From Capillimicrobium parvum (GTDB taxonomy: Bacteria; Actinomycetota; Thermoleophilia; Solirubrobacterales; Solirubrobacteraceae): 64,000 bases of DNA. The stretch is taken from positions 4,960,001-5,024,000 of the forward strand of contig NZ_CP087164.1 of NCBI RefSeq assembly GCF_021172045.1. Reading direction: 5' to 3'. Below, one piece after another: positions 44,519 through 54,518 of the stretch (positions are counted from its first letter, which is position 1; each line of letters opens with the position of its first letter). The notes below the pieces were generated by a model. It had not been told where the DNA came from. It saw only the letters and a list, made by a program, of their open reading frames with translations, and made no database searches. Position numbers and translations under genes: made by a program.

Positions 44519-46263
44519 GCCGCACCCCCGCCGCAGCGCACCGTGCCGCCGCTCATCCCGCGCGCGATCGCGTCTGCGTTGTGACGCTCGGCCTGCAGGT
44601 ACGTGGCGCCGCTGGAGCCCTCCGGCCCGAGCGTGTCGCCGTACAGGGTGCCGCCCACGGCGGCCCGGGTCTGCTCGGCGATCGCGCTCGCCAGCTTGCG
44701 GTTGACCGAGCTCTCCGGGAAGACCGCGCGCACGCCCTCGTCGCGGATCGTGCGGACCAGGGCGGCCACCTCGCCCGCCGATGCCTGCGCCCGCGTCGTC
44801 TGCGACGGGATGACCGCGCCGACCACGTCGAGGCCGTAGCGGTGGGCGAAGTAGCCGAGCGCGTCGTGGTCGGTGACGAGCTTGCGCTGCCCGTCCGGGA
44901 CGCGGTCCAGGCACCGGCGGGTCTCGGCATCGAGGGCGCGCAGGCGCGTGACGTAGGCGTCGGCGCGGCGCGCGAACGCCGCGCGATGCGCCGGGTCGGC
45001 CCGGGTCAGCGCGGCCTGGATCTCGCGCGTCGCCGCGATCGCGTTGCGCGGGTCGTGCCACCAGTGCGGGTCGTGGTCCTCGTCGCCGTGATCGTGCGCG
45101 TCGTCCCCCCCGAGCGCGACCGGCAGCCGCGCGCTGAGGTCCGCGACGTCGCCGTCGGCGCCGCCCTGGTCGACCACGTCGCCGATCCAGTGGTCAAGGC
45201 CGAACCCGCTGACGAGGATGACCTTCGCCTCGGCGGTGCGCACGACGTCGGAGGGGCGCGGCTCGTACTCGTGCGGATCGGAGTTCGGCTGCAGGAGCTG
45301 GGTGACCTCGACCGCATCCCCGCCGACCTGGCGGGCCAGGTCGGCGACGACCGGCGTCGTGGCCACGACCTGGAGGCGATGGGGGTCGGGCGACGAGCCG
45401 CAGCCGCCGGCGACGAGCGCGGCGGCGACGGCGGCCAGCGCCGCGAACGCCGCGGCCCGGCGCACCCGCAGGACGCGGACGACGGCCGCGGCGGCGAACA
45501 CGGCGCCTGAGATGGCGGCGATCGTCGCGCCGGGCGGCGCATCGGTCTGGACGGACAGCCACAGCCCGGCGGTCCCCTCCACCGCGGCGAGCGCGACCGT
45601 GGCGATCTGCCAGGGGCGCAGGCGGTCGCAGAGCATCCGGGTCGTCACGGCCGGCACCACGAGCAGCGCGGTGGCGAGCAGCGCGCCCACCGCCGACAGC
45701 GCCGCGACGGCGGTGATCGCGACGAGCGCGAGCAGCACGGTCTCGGGCAGGCGCGAGCGCAGGCCGAGCGCCCGCGCCGAGCTCGGATCGAAGCCCTCGG
45801 CGAGCCACTGCCGGCCGAGCAGGAGCGTCGCGGCGAGGACCAGGGCGGCGGCGGCGGCGGCGATCGCCACGTCGCTCCAGCTGATGAGCAGCAGCGAGCC
45901 GAACAGCAGCGTGTCGACGTTGGCGGCCGAGTGGAACACGTCCGAAGCGAGCACGACGCCGCCGGCGAGGCAGGCGACGAGGACGAGCGCGGTCGGCGGG
46001 CCGTGCTCGTCGCGCCCCCGGCGAACGACCACCGCGACGCCCGCGGTGAACAGCGCCGCGGCCCCGAGTGCGCCGAGCGTCGCCGCGAAGCCGAGGCCGT
46101 CCGCGACGACCAGGCCGGGGAACGTCGCCGTGCCCACCGCGTGCGCGTGGAAGGCGAGCCCACGGAGCACGATCCACGTCCCGAGCAGGCCGCTGGCGAG
46201 CGCGAGCAGCAGGATCTCCACGAGCCCGCGCTGGACGAAGGGAAGCGCGAACGGCTCCAACAT
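44515..46263 (-). CDS. fusion of an ABC-3 permease and a zinc-binding lipoprotein-like domain (ZnuB-ZnuA)
   Basis: One 582-residue reading frame encodes two importer components. Residues 1-265 are a permease with eight or nine helices (GLAFHAHAVGTATFPGLV, TTRMLCDRLRP). Residues 270-295 are hydrophobic and end in LVAGGC, a lipobox-like sequence now in the middle of the protein. Residues 300-582 are a ZnuA-type binding protein: QLLQPNSDPHEYEP, a His-rich loop (GDDAHDHGDEDHDPHWWHD, shown within limit), DHDALGYFAHRYGL and AVFPESSVNRKLA. The binding domain would stay tethered through the extra helix. No stop or start codon pair separates the halves. First gene of the operon that ends with zur. Confidence 0.9.
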   Translation of the reverse strand: MLEPFALPFVQRGLVEILLLALASGLLGTWIVLRGLAFHAHAVGTATFPGLVVADGLGFAATLGALGAAALFTAGVAVVVRRGRDEHGPPTALVLVACLAGGVVLASDVFHSAANVDTLLFGSLLLISWSDVAIAAAAAALVLAATLLLGRQWLAEGFDPSSARALGLRSRLPETVLLALVAITAVAALSAVGALLATALLVVPAVTTRMLCDRLRPWQIATVALAAVEGTAGLWLSVQTDAPPGATIAAISGAVFAAAAVVRVLRVRRAAAFAALAAVAAALVAGGCGSSPDPHRLQVVATTPVVADLARQVGGDAVEVTQLLQPNSDPHEYEPRPSDVVRTAEAKVILVSGFGLDHWIGDVVDQGGADGDVADLSARLPVALGGDDAHDHGDEDHDPHWWHDPRNAIAATREIQAALTRADPAHRAAFARRADAYVTRLRALDAETRRCLDRVPDGQRKLVTDHDALGYFAHRYGLDVVGAVIPSQTTRAQASAGEVAALVRTIRDEGVRAVFPESSVNRKLASAIAEQTRAAVGGTLYGDTLGPEGSSGATYLQAERHNADAIARGMSGGTVRCGGGAA

Positions 46264-46264
46264 G

Positions 46265-46275
46265 AGACTGAGTCT
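46265..46275. promoter_or_regulatory. 11-bp palindrome directly before the zinc operon
   Basis: AGACTGAGTCT, a perfect inverted repeat about a central G, ends two bases before the ATG of the fusion gene. The sequence around it (TAAGAAGTAGACT on the minus strand) is the most AT-rich of the area and has no ribosome site, consistent with a promoter/operator and perhaps a leaderless message. It does not match the usual Zur box closely. Confidence 0.4.
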
Positions 46276-46308
46276 ACTTCTTATTTGTGCCCCGCGCCCC
46301 TGCGCCCA

Positions 46309-46355
46309 CCGAGCGTCGACTTCCTCAGCCGTAGGCGCAGAAACTCGACGCTCGG
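46309..46355. repeat. dispersed palindromic element, family 1, copy 2
   Basis: Perfect 11-base arms CCGAGCGTCGA (46309-46319) and complement (46345-46355) flank the same 25-base centre as copy 1 at 9324-9368, with two differences. The gene context differs: here it lies upstream of the zinc operon, there between convergent genes. Confidence 0.9.
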
Positions 46356-46402
46356 CGCCAGAGCGGGCGGGGCGCCGTCTTTCAGGCGCCCCGCCGTACG
46401 CC

Positions 46403-46564
46403 CTACTGGCCGCAGGTGAGCGCGAGGTTCAGCGTCTGCCCGCGCCCGATGACCAGGCTGCGCCGCTCCCGGACGCGGCCGGTCGCGCTCTCGCACGTGA
46501 GCGTGTAGGCCTCGGTGTGGCCCTCGGACACCTCGCGCGTCGTGCGGAAGTGCTCGACCTTCAT
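46403..46564 (-). CDS. small protein of unknown function
   Basis: A 53-residue frame, MKVEHFRTTREVSEG at the start and NLALTCGQ at the end, with two cysteines (LTCES and LTCGQ) and beta-strand-like alternation. The coding bias is compatible with the neighbours, but no family or ribosome site is evident; it could be the remnant of a longer secreted protein. The frame is open upstream, though that part overlaps the end of the Usp gene and reads as non-coding. Confidence 0.4.
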   Translation of the reverse strand: MKVEHFRTTREVSEGHTEAYTLTCESATGRVRERRSLVIGRGQTLNLALTCGQ

Positions 46565-46623
46565 CGCATGCAGCCGGAAACGGCAGGGTCGAGGCGAACT
46601 TGCGCGCATTCGCACGAGCTGGG

Positions 46624-47190
46624 TCAGAAGTGACCGCGCACGCCGGCGCCCGACACGCTGAGGTGGTCGGCCGGGTCCGGCCGCAGGATGACGACCTCGG
46701 CGGGTGCCTTCTCCAGCAGCCACACCAAGTCGTCGCCCGACAGACCGGCGTGCGCGTCATTGGTCGCCGGGACGACGACGCGGTCGACCTGCTCGCCGGC
46801 CAGCAGCTGCTCGAGGGCGTGGCGCGGTGTGCGACCCCGGCTCACCCGCGCGTCGACCGCGACGTCCTGGCGCGCCGCGAGCTGCTCGATCGCCTCGAGG
46901 ACCGGCATGCCATTCGCGCACTGGCGCGGCAGCGGCGCGTCGAGCGCGAGCGTGCGCGGCACGGTCGCCAGGAATGCGGGCATGAGCGTGGCCTCCTCGG
47001 CCCGGGCGAGACGCAGCGCCGCGTCGAGCGCGCGCCGCGAGATGGCAGTCCCCGCGAACGGGAGCAGGATGCGGCGGACCTCCCCGGCGCCCCGGGCGCG
47101 GCGGGTCCGGCGGCGCCGGCCGATCTCCACGGCGCCGGCGGCGCCGGTCACCAGGCCGATGACGAGCGCGAGCAGGTGCCAGGCCGTCAT
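46624..47190 (-). CDS. membrane-anchored universal stress (Usp) domain protein
   Basis: A 188-residue protein: one N-terminal helix (WHLLALVIGLVTGAAGAV), a basic linker RRRRTRRAR and a Usp-type domain beginning RRILLPFAGTAISRRALDAAL, with VDRVVVPATNDAHAGLSGDD as a partial nucleotide loop (the G-x2-G-x9-G motif is not complete). ATG overlaps the truncated KdpD stop (ATGA) and has GGAGG upstream. Because KdpD normally contains a Usp domain, this protein may serve the same potassium-sensing system. Confidence 0.85.
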   Translation of the reverse strand: MTAWHLLALVIGLVTGAAGAVEIGRRRRTRRARGAGEVRRILLPFAGTAISRRALDAALRLARAEEATLMPAFLATVPRTLALDAPLPRQCANGMPVLEAIEQLAARQDVAVDARVSRGRTPRHALEQLLAGEQVDRVVVPATNDAHAGLSGDDLVWLLEKAPAEVVILRPDPADHLSVSGAGVRGHF

Positions 47191-48311
47191 CGCGTCTCCT
47201 CCATGCGGCGGGAGCGGTCGGCGACGATGCGCACGTCGACGCCGGGCGCGGCGCGCATCAGCCGCTGCGGCAGCGGCGTCCGCCAGCGCGCCAGGCCGCC
47301 CGAGCGCATCGACTCGCCGACGAGCAGGTATGTCGCGCTGCGCTCGCGGGCGACGCGCGCCGCGACCTCCACCACGTCGTCTCCGTCCTCGACCAGCATC
47401 CGGCACCCGAGCACGGAGCACAGCTGGCGCAGCGCCCCCAGCCCGCGCTCCTCGTCCTCGGTGGCCGCCCGGCCCGGCGCCTTGACCCACAGGACGTCGA
47501 GGTCCGCGCCGAGGCGCTGGGCCGACCGCCACGCCCGGCGGACGAGGCGCTGGGCGCTCGGAACGGGACGCACGAGGGCGAGCAGACGCTCGCCGACGGC
47601 GACGCGCGCCTCGTCGAGCACCCGATCGTCGCGGGTGCCGAGCACCGGGTCCACCTCGATGCGCTGGGCGCCGACCTCCTCGGCGACCTGGCGCAGCGCG
47701 GTCTCGCGCAGCGCCCGCAGGTTCTCGATCCGGAAGAAGCCGTTCAGCGCGGCCTCGATGCGCTCGGCCGGGTACACCTTGCCCGCCCGCAGGCGCTCGA
47801 GCAGCTCCTCGGGCGTGAGGTCGGCGATGACGATCTCGTCCGCGCGCTTGAGCACCGAGTCCGGCACCGTCTCGCGCACCGTGATGCCGCTGAGCTCCGC
47901 GACCATGTCGTTGAGCGACTCGAGGTGCTGGACGTTGACGGTCGACAGGACGTCGACACCGGCGTTCAGGGCGTCCTCGATGTCCTCGTAGCGCTTGCGA
48001 TGCTCGAGGCCCGGCGCGTTCGTGTGGGCGAGCTCGTCGATCAGGCACAGCTCCGGCGCCCGTCGCAGGATGGCGGGCAGGTCCATCTCCTCGAGCTCCG
48101 TCGCCCTGTAGTCGACGCGCCGGCGGGGCAGGATCTCGAGGCCGTCGGCCGCCGCCAGCGTGGCGGCCCGGCCGTGGGTCTCGAGCAGTCCCACGACCAC
48201 GTCGCGGCCGGCCTCGAGCTCGGCCCGGCCCTCCTGCAGCATGCGCACCGTCTTGCCCACGCCGGCCGCCATGCCGAGGAACACCTTGTAGTGGCCGCGG
48301 CCGTCGCGCAT
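47187..48311 (-). CDS. kdpD: truncated KdpD: sensor (KdpD plus Usp) half without histidine kinase
   Basis: Contains only the cytoplasmic N-terminal half of KdpD, 374 residues. The KdpD domain has Walker A GMAAGVGKT (13-21), LLETHGR, ELAHTNAPG and DVLSTVNVQHLESLND; a Usp domain follows (about 240-370; VRPVPSAQRLVRRAW). The usual DUF4118 helices, GAF and histidine kinase are absent: the gene ends and a Usp gene overlaps it. The missing half is at 58114-59505. Short KdpD proteins of this kind are known from cyanobacteria. An upstream GTG (48329) overlapping the kdpB stop is an alternative start. Confidence 0.93.
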   Translation of the reverse strand: MRDGRGHYKVFLGMAAGVGKTVRMLQEGRAELEAGRDVVVGLLETHGRAATLAAADGLEILPRRRVDYRATELEEMDLPAILRRAPELCLIDELAHTNAPGLEHRKRYEDIEDALNAGVDVLSTVNVQHLESLNDMVAELSGITVRETVPDSVLKRADEIVIADLTPEELLERLRAGKVYPAERIEAALNGFFRIENLRALRETALRQVAEEVGAQRIEVDPVLGTRDDRVLDEARVAVGERLLALVRPVPSAQRLVRRAWRSAQRLGADLDVLWVKAPGRAATEDEERGLGALRQLCSVLGCRMLVEDGDDVVEVAARVARERSATYLLVGESMRSGGLARWRTPLPQRLMRAAPGVDVRIVADRSRRMEETR

Positions 48312-48321
48312 CCCCGACCGC

Positions 48322-50381
<2,060 letters not shown>

Positions 50382-50385
<4 letters not shown>

Positions 50386-50963
50386 CGAGCCTCCGTGTCG
50401 AGAGCGAGGTTGAGCTCGGTCACGTTCACGCCGGACTCACCGACGAAGCCGAGGAACCGGCCGCTGGTGTGGTCGTCGATGAGCTGCTTGACCCGGTCGA
50501 GCGGGATGTTGCGCACCGCCGCGACGCGGCGGGCCTGGATCTCGGCGTTATCCCTGGAGATGAGCGGGTCGACGCCGGAGCCCGAGGTGGTCACGGCATC
50601 GATCGGTATGTCCGCCACCGTCAGATCGCGGTTGTAGGGGCGCTCGCGCCGGAGGTACCTGGCGGCCTGCGCGTCGTAGAACGCCTTGGCCGACCGCTGG
50701 TTCGGGCCGCGGTTGGAGAAGAACGTCGCGGCCGGGTCATAGCCCGTCTGCGAGGGGCGCGGATGAAACCAGCGCGGTCCGGTCGTCTTCTGCGCGAGCA
50801 GCTTCGAGCCGACGACCTTGCCGTCGCGCTCGATCTGGGATCCGTTGGCGTTGCCGGGGAACGCCACCTGGCCGATCCCGGTCATGACGAGCGGATAGGC
50901 GAGCCCGAGCAGCAGCGTGAAGACCACGACCGCCACCACGGAGCTGATGAGCGTCTTCTTCAT
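50382..50963 (-). CDS. kdpC: potassium-transporting ATPase subunit KdpC
   Basis: A 193-residue subunit with one N-terminal helix ([19 protein letters not shown]) and a periplasmic domain. Typical segments are [24 protein letters not shown] and the [15 protein letters not shown] motif. KdpC stabilises the KdpA-KdpB complex and helps couple ATP hydrolysis. It lies ten bases after kdpA and overlaps kdpB. Confidence 0.97.
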
Positions 50964-50973
50964 GGCGTCTCTC

Positions 50974-52710
50974 TCAGAACAACTGGTTGGTCAGGCCCTG
51001 GACGACCGGGCCGAGGAGAAGGGCGGGGAAGAACGTCAGCGCGCCGATCAGGACGACGACGAAGATGTTCATCCCGACGAACGTCGGCGTGTCCGTGCGC
51101 AGCGTGCCCAGGCCCGCGGGCGCGACCTTCTTGCGCACCAGCGTCCCGGCGACGGCGAGCACGAGAACGATCGGGATGTAGCGGCCGAGGAGCATCGAGA
51201 ACCCGCCCATGAGGTCGGCGAACGTGACGCCGTGGGCGCCGACGTTGCCCGCGACCGGCTGGAGGTAGCCCGTGTAGCCGGCCCATGCCGAGCCGTTGTT
51301 GTTGGCCTGGCTCATGTACGCGTAGAGCGTCTGGCTGAAGCCCTGGGGTCCCGAGGCGTAGATCGACGGGGCGCCGTACTTCGTGGCCAGGGCGAGCCCG
51401 GTGAAGAACAGGACGATCAGCGGCGTGAAGATCACCGCGACGCTGACGAGCTTGATCTCCCGCGCCTCGATCTTCTTGCCGAGATACTCCGGCGTGCGCC
51501 CGACCATCAGGCCGCCGATGAATACGGCGAGCAGGACGTAGAGCAGCATCGTGTACAGACCGGTGCCGACCCCGCCGAAGACCGACTCCGAATAGCTCAG
51601 GTTGATCATCGGCACGAGGCCGCCGATGCCGGTCAGCGACTCGAAGGCCGAGTTGACCGCACCGCAGGAGACGACGGTGGTGATGGCCGTGAACAGCGAC
51701 GAGTTGGCGATCCCGAAGCGGACCTCCTTGCCCTCCATGTTCCCGACGCCGTGCAGGCCGGCGAGGTGCTGGGCCGGCGTCACGTCGGACTCGGCGACGT
51801 AGACGATGACCACCGAGACGACGAAGAGGATCGCCATGGCGGTGAAGATCGACCAGCCCTGCCGGCGGCTGCCCACCATGCGCCCGTACGTGTAGGTCAG
51901 GGAGGCGGGGATGCAGAGGATGAGGAACATCTCGATCCAGTTCGCGAGCTGGCTCGGGTTCTCGAACGGCATCGCCGAGTTGACGTTGAAGAAGCCGCCG
52001 CCGTTCGTCCCGAGCATCTTGATCGCCTCCTGGGAGGCGACCGGGCCGACCGCGAGCTTGGAGTCGGTGCCGTTGAGCGAGGTGAAGTGCACGGAGCCGC
52101 CGAGCGTCTGCAGCGCGCCCTGGGAGATCAGCAGGATCGTCGCGACGATCGCGATGGGCAGCAGGACGTAGAGGACGGCGCGCGTCAGGTCGACGAAGAA
52201 GACGCCGAGCCCCTGCTCGCCGCTGCGCCTGTTGGCGATCCCGCGGATGAGCGCGATGACCACGACGATGCCGACGGCGGCCGAGATGAAGTTCTGGACG
52301 GCCAGCCCGGCCATCTGGCTGAAGTACGAGAGCGTGGTCTCGCCGCCGTAGAACTGCCAGTTCGTGTTCGTCAGAAACGACGAGGCGGTGTTGAACGACA
52401 GGTCCCAGGTGCCCGAGTGAAACCCCTCCGGGTTCCACGGGTGGATGGTCTGGGTGCGCAGGATCAGGTACAGCAGCAGCCAGAACAGCGCGGAGAAGAC
52501 GATGAGCGTCCCGGCGTAGGACTTCCAGCCCTGGGAGCGCTGGGGATCGACGCGCAGGATGCGGTACAGCAGGCGCTCGACCGGCGCCAGCACCGGCGTC
52601 AGGAGCACCCGCTCGCCGGTGAAGACCCTCGCCATGTAGCCGCCGAGCAGCGGCACGGCGGCCACGATCATCGCGCAGAAGACGGCGATCTGGATCCATC
52701 CCTGGAGCAT
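50974..52710 (-). CDS. kdpA: potassium-transporting ATPase, K+-binding subunit KdpA
   Basis: The channel-like K+-translocating subunit, 578 residues and ten or more helices. The four degenerate selectivity filters are recognisable, for example FNTASSFLTNTNWQ, MLGTNGGGFFN, CGAVNSAFESLTGIGG and YMSQANNNGSAWAG. ATG 52708-52710 shares its first base with the kdpF stop (TGATG), so translation is coupled. Confidence 0.97.
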   Translation of the reverse strand: MLQGWIQIAVFCAMIVAAVPLLGGYMARVFTGERVLLTPVLAPVERLLYRILRVDPQRSQGWKSYAGTLIVFSALFWLLLYLILRTQTIHPWNPEGFHSGTWDLSFNTASSFLTNTNWQFYGGETTLSYFSQMAGLAVQNFISAAVGIVVVIALIRGIANRRSGEQGLGVFFVDLTRAVLYVLLPIAIVATILLISQGALQTLGGSVHFTSLNGTDSKLAVGPVASQEAIKMLGTNGGGFFNVNSAMPFENPSQLANWIEMFLILCIPASLTYTYGRMVGSRRQGWSIFTAMAILFVVSVVIVYVAESDVTPAQHLAGLHGVGNMEGKEVRFGIANSSLFTAITTVVSCGAVNSAFESLTGIGGLVPMINLSYSESVFGGVGTGLYTMLLYVLLAVFIGGLMVGRTPEYLGKKIEAREIKLVSVAVIFTPLIVLFFTGLALATKYGAPSIYASGPQGFSQTLYAYMSQANNNGSAWAGYTGYLQPVAGNVGAHGVTFADLMGGFSMLLGRYIPIVLVLAVAGTLVRKKVAPAGLGTLRTDTPTFVGMNIFVVVLIGALTFFPALLLGPVVQGLTNQLF

Positions 52711-52799
52711 CAGAACCGCTCGCCGCGCAGGAGCGCGTAGAGGAGGTAGACGAAGACGAGGCCCGACACGATCAGGCCCATGAGGTCGGCGCCGCTCAT
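52710..52799 (-). CDS. kdpF: KdpF, small stabilising peptide of the Kdp ATPase
   Basis: A 29-residue single-helix peptide: MSGADLMGLIVSGLVFVY then LLYALLRGERF. The pattern of a short N-terminus, one helix and a C-terminal Leu-Leu-x-Arg-(Gly)-Glu-x-Phe is that of KdpF, and it directly precedes kdpA with a shared base (TGATG). KdpF helps hold the KdpFABC complex together in the membrane. Too short for normal ORF cut-offs. Confidence 0.9.
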   Translation of the reverse strand: MSGADLMGLIVSGLVFVYLLYALLRGERF

Positions 52800-52876
52800 A
52801 CCCGGTCGAAGGCCTCGATCGAGAGGTACAGGACGACGAACACGACGACGCCGATGGCGATGGCGAGGAAGTCCAT
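52796..52876 (-). CDS. second single-helix peptide at the head of the kdp operon
   Basis: A 26-residue frame: MDFLAIAIGVVVFVVLYL then SIEAFDRV. One helix with an acidic first residue and a C-terminal Glu-x-x-Asp-Arg. Its TGA overlaps the kdpF ATG (ATGA), the same coupling used by the other kdp genes, which argues for real translation. Small unannotated frames at this place occur before kdpF in other genomes as far as I recall. It could be an additional small Kdp subunit. Confidence 0.7.
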   Translation of the reverse strand: MDFLAIAIGVVVFVVLYLSIEAFDRV

Positions 52877-52933
52877 GACCGCGACGCTAGGTCCGCTCTC
52901 GTCAAGCCGGCATGAAGCTCCGGGGCCCGCCCG

Positions 52934-52946
52934 TACAGATTGTGTA
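52934..52946. promoter_or_regulatory. inverted repeat between kdp operon and corA
   Basis: TACAGATTGTGTA, with TACA/TGTA arms, lies in the only AT-rich patch of the 110-base divergent gap. Read on the minus strand it begins CTTTACACAATC, similar in style to the T-rich sites bound by KdpE. It is a candidate KdpE site for kdpF-A-B-C; the divergent corA gene would share it. Confidence 0.4.
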
Positions 52947-52986
52947 AAGGCCATCGGAGGCAGGCGCTGGGGTTTACGCTCCTACC

Positions 52987-54066
52987 GTGCCCGGCGACCG
53001 ATCGTCCTGGCTTCCGCTTCCGCGCCGCGAGGAGCGCGCGACCGTCGTCCAGCCGCCCGAGCCGGCGCCCGGCCGCTCGGCCGGCGCCGCGATCGTCGAC
53101 TGCGCGCTCTACGAGGACGGCTGCCGGCGCGGCGGGCGCCTGAGCGTGCAGCAGGCCGTCCAGCAGGCGGTGGAGCGCGATCACGGCTTCGTCTGGATCG
53201 GCCTGCACGACCCGAGCTCGGACGCGGTCGAGGAGATCGGGCGTCGCTTCGGGCTGCATCCCCTTGCGGTCGAGGACGCCGTCCACGCGCACCAGCGCCC
53301 CAAGCTCGAGCGCTTCGGCGACACGCTGCTGATGGTGCTCAAGACCGCGCGCTACGTCGACAGCTCGGAGCTCGTGGAGATCGGCGAGCTCGCGGTGTTC
53401 GTGGGGCGCCGCTTCGTCGTGACCGTGCGCCACGGCGAGGGCAGACCGCTCGCCGGCGTGCGCCGAGACGTCGAAGCGCACCCGAAACTCCTCGACCTCG
53501 GTCCGAGCGCCATCCTGTACGCCGTCGCCGACCGCGTCGTCGACGACTACGAGGCGGTCATCGAGGGCGTCGCCGTCGACCTCGACGAGCTCGAGGCCGA
53601 CGTCTTCTCGGGCACGCGCTCGAACCCGGCGGAGCGCATCTACCGGCTCAAGCGCGAAGTCATCGAGTTCCGCCGCGCCGTCGCGCCGCTGGCGGCGCCG
53701 ATGCAGCGGCTGGCCGACGGCGGCGCGACGCTCGGGCTCGACGACCGTGTCGCCGAGTACTTCCGCGACGTGACCGACCACCTGCTGCGCGACATCGAGC
53801 AGATCGCCGCCTTCGACGAGTTGCTCAACGGCGCCCTGCAGGCGAACCTCGCGCAGCTCAGCACCCGCGACAACCAGGACATGCGTCGCATCTCGGCGGT
53901 GGTCGCGATCCTCGCGGTGCCGACCATGGTCTTCGGGCTGTACGGCATGAACTTCGATCACATGCCGGAGCTGCACTGGAGGTTCGGCTATCCGGCCGTG
54001 ATCCTCGTGGTCCTCGTCGTGTGCGCGCTCCTCTACCGCCAGTTCCGTCGCGCCGGCTGGCTCTGA
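52987..54066 (+). CDS. corA: CorA-family divalent cation channel
   Basis: A 359-residue Mg2+/Co2+ (or Zn2+) transporter. A large cytoplasmic domain (RPKLERFGDTLLMVLKTARY, reduced here, and TVRHGEG) leads to two C-terminal helices with the signature YGMNF just after the first one, and the variant loop DHMPELHW, then a basic tail. The second helix is followed by only a few residues, as normal. GTG 52987 is the start. The arrangement opposite the kdp operon may reflect shared control by ion stress. Confidence 0.93.
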   Translation: MPGDRSSWLPLPRREERATVVQPPEPAPGRSAGAAIVDCALYEDGCRRGGRLSVQQAVQQAVERDHGFVWIGLHDPSSDAVEEIGRRFGLHPLAVEDAVHAHQRPKLERFGDTLLMVLKTARYVDSSELVEIGELAVFVGRRFVVTVRHGEGRPLAGVRRDVEAHPKLLDLGPSAILYAVADRVVDDYEAVIEGVAVDLDELEADVFSGTRSNPAERIYRLKREVIEFRRAVAPLAAPMQRLADGGATLGLDDRVAEYFRDVTDHLLRDIEQIAAFDELLNGALQANLAQLSTRDNQDMRRISAVVAILAVPTMVFGLYGMNFDHMPELHWRFGYPAVILVVLVVCALLYRQFRRAGWL

Positions 54067-54206
54067 CGGGCCTCAAGCGCCGGCGAAAGCGCCTGTTCAT
54101 CGCCACCTCCCACATCGCGGTCGACGCATCCGACGACGTCAAGCTCCCGCGCCACCGCACCGTGATCGTGGGGGCGCGGATCGAGGTATAGGCGGTTCGG
54201 CCGCCG

Positions 54207-54518
54207 TCAGAACGCGAGCCGCGCGAGGGCCGTGACCACCGCCGCGATGACGATGATCGCGATGATCGGCAGGCGCGCGGCGATGGCCAGACCGGCGGCG
54301 GCGAGCCCGGCCACGCGCGCGTCGATCGTCAGGCCCGTCGGGTGGCCGCCGAACGTCTGGTAGACGACGAGCGAGGTCAGCACCGCGGGCGCCACGAGGA
54401 CGATCACGCCGAGCGCGCGCTCCGACGGCGTGCGGGAGCCGAGCAGCAGCGGGCCGGACGCCTTGATCAGGAACCCGCCGATCGTCAGCCCGGCGATGGT
54501 GACCCAGACGGCGGTCAC
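54207..54518 (-). CDS. azlD: AzlD-family branched-chain amino acid export subunit
   Basis: A 103-residue protein with four helices (GFLIKASGPLLLG, VLTSLVVYQTFGG and AARLPIIAIIVIAAVV). AzlD acts with AzlC to export branched-chain amino acids or analogues. GTG 54516-54518 overlaps the azlC stop (GTGA). Confidence 0.9.
   Translation of the reverse strand: MTAVWVTIAGLTIGGFLIKASGPLLLGSRTPSERALGVIVLVAPAVLTSLVVYQTFGGHPTGLTIDARVAGLAAAGLAIAARLPIIAIIVIAAVVTALARLAF

Noticed and set aside
54067-54191. Possible small gene after corA (frame ending VDASDDVKLPRHRTVIVGARIEV)
   Set aside because: No start codon with ribosome site, no recognisable family, and it is only the tail of a long shadow frame through corA.
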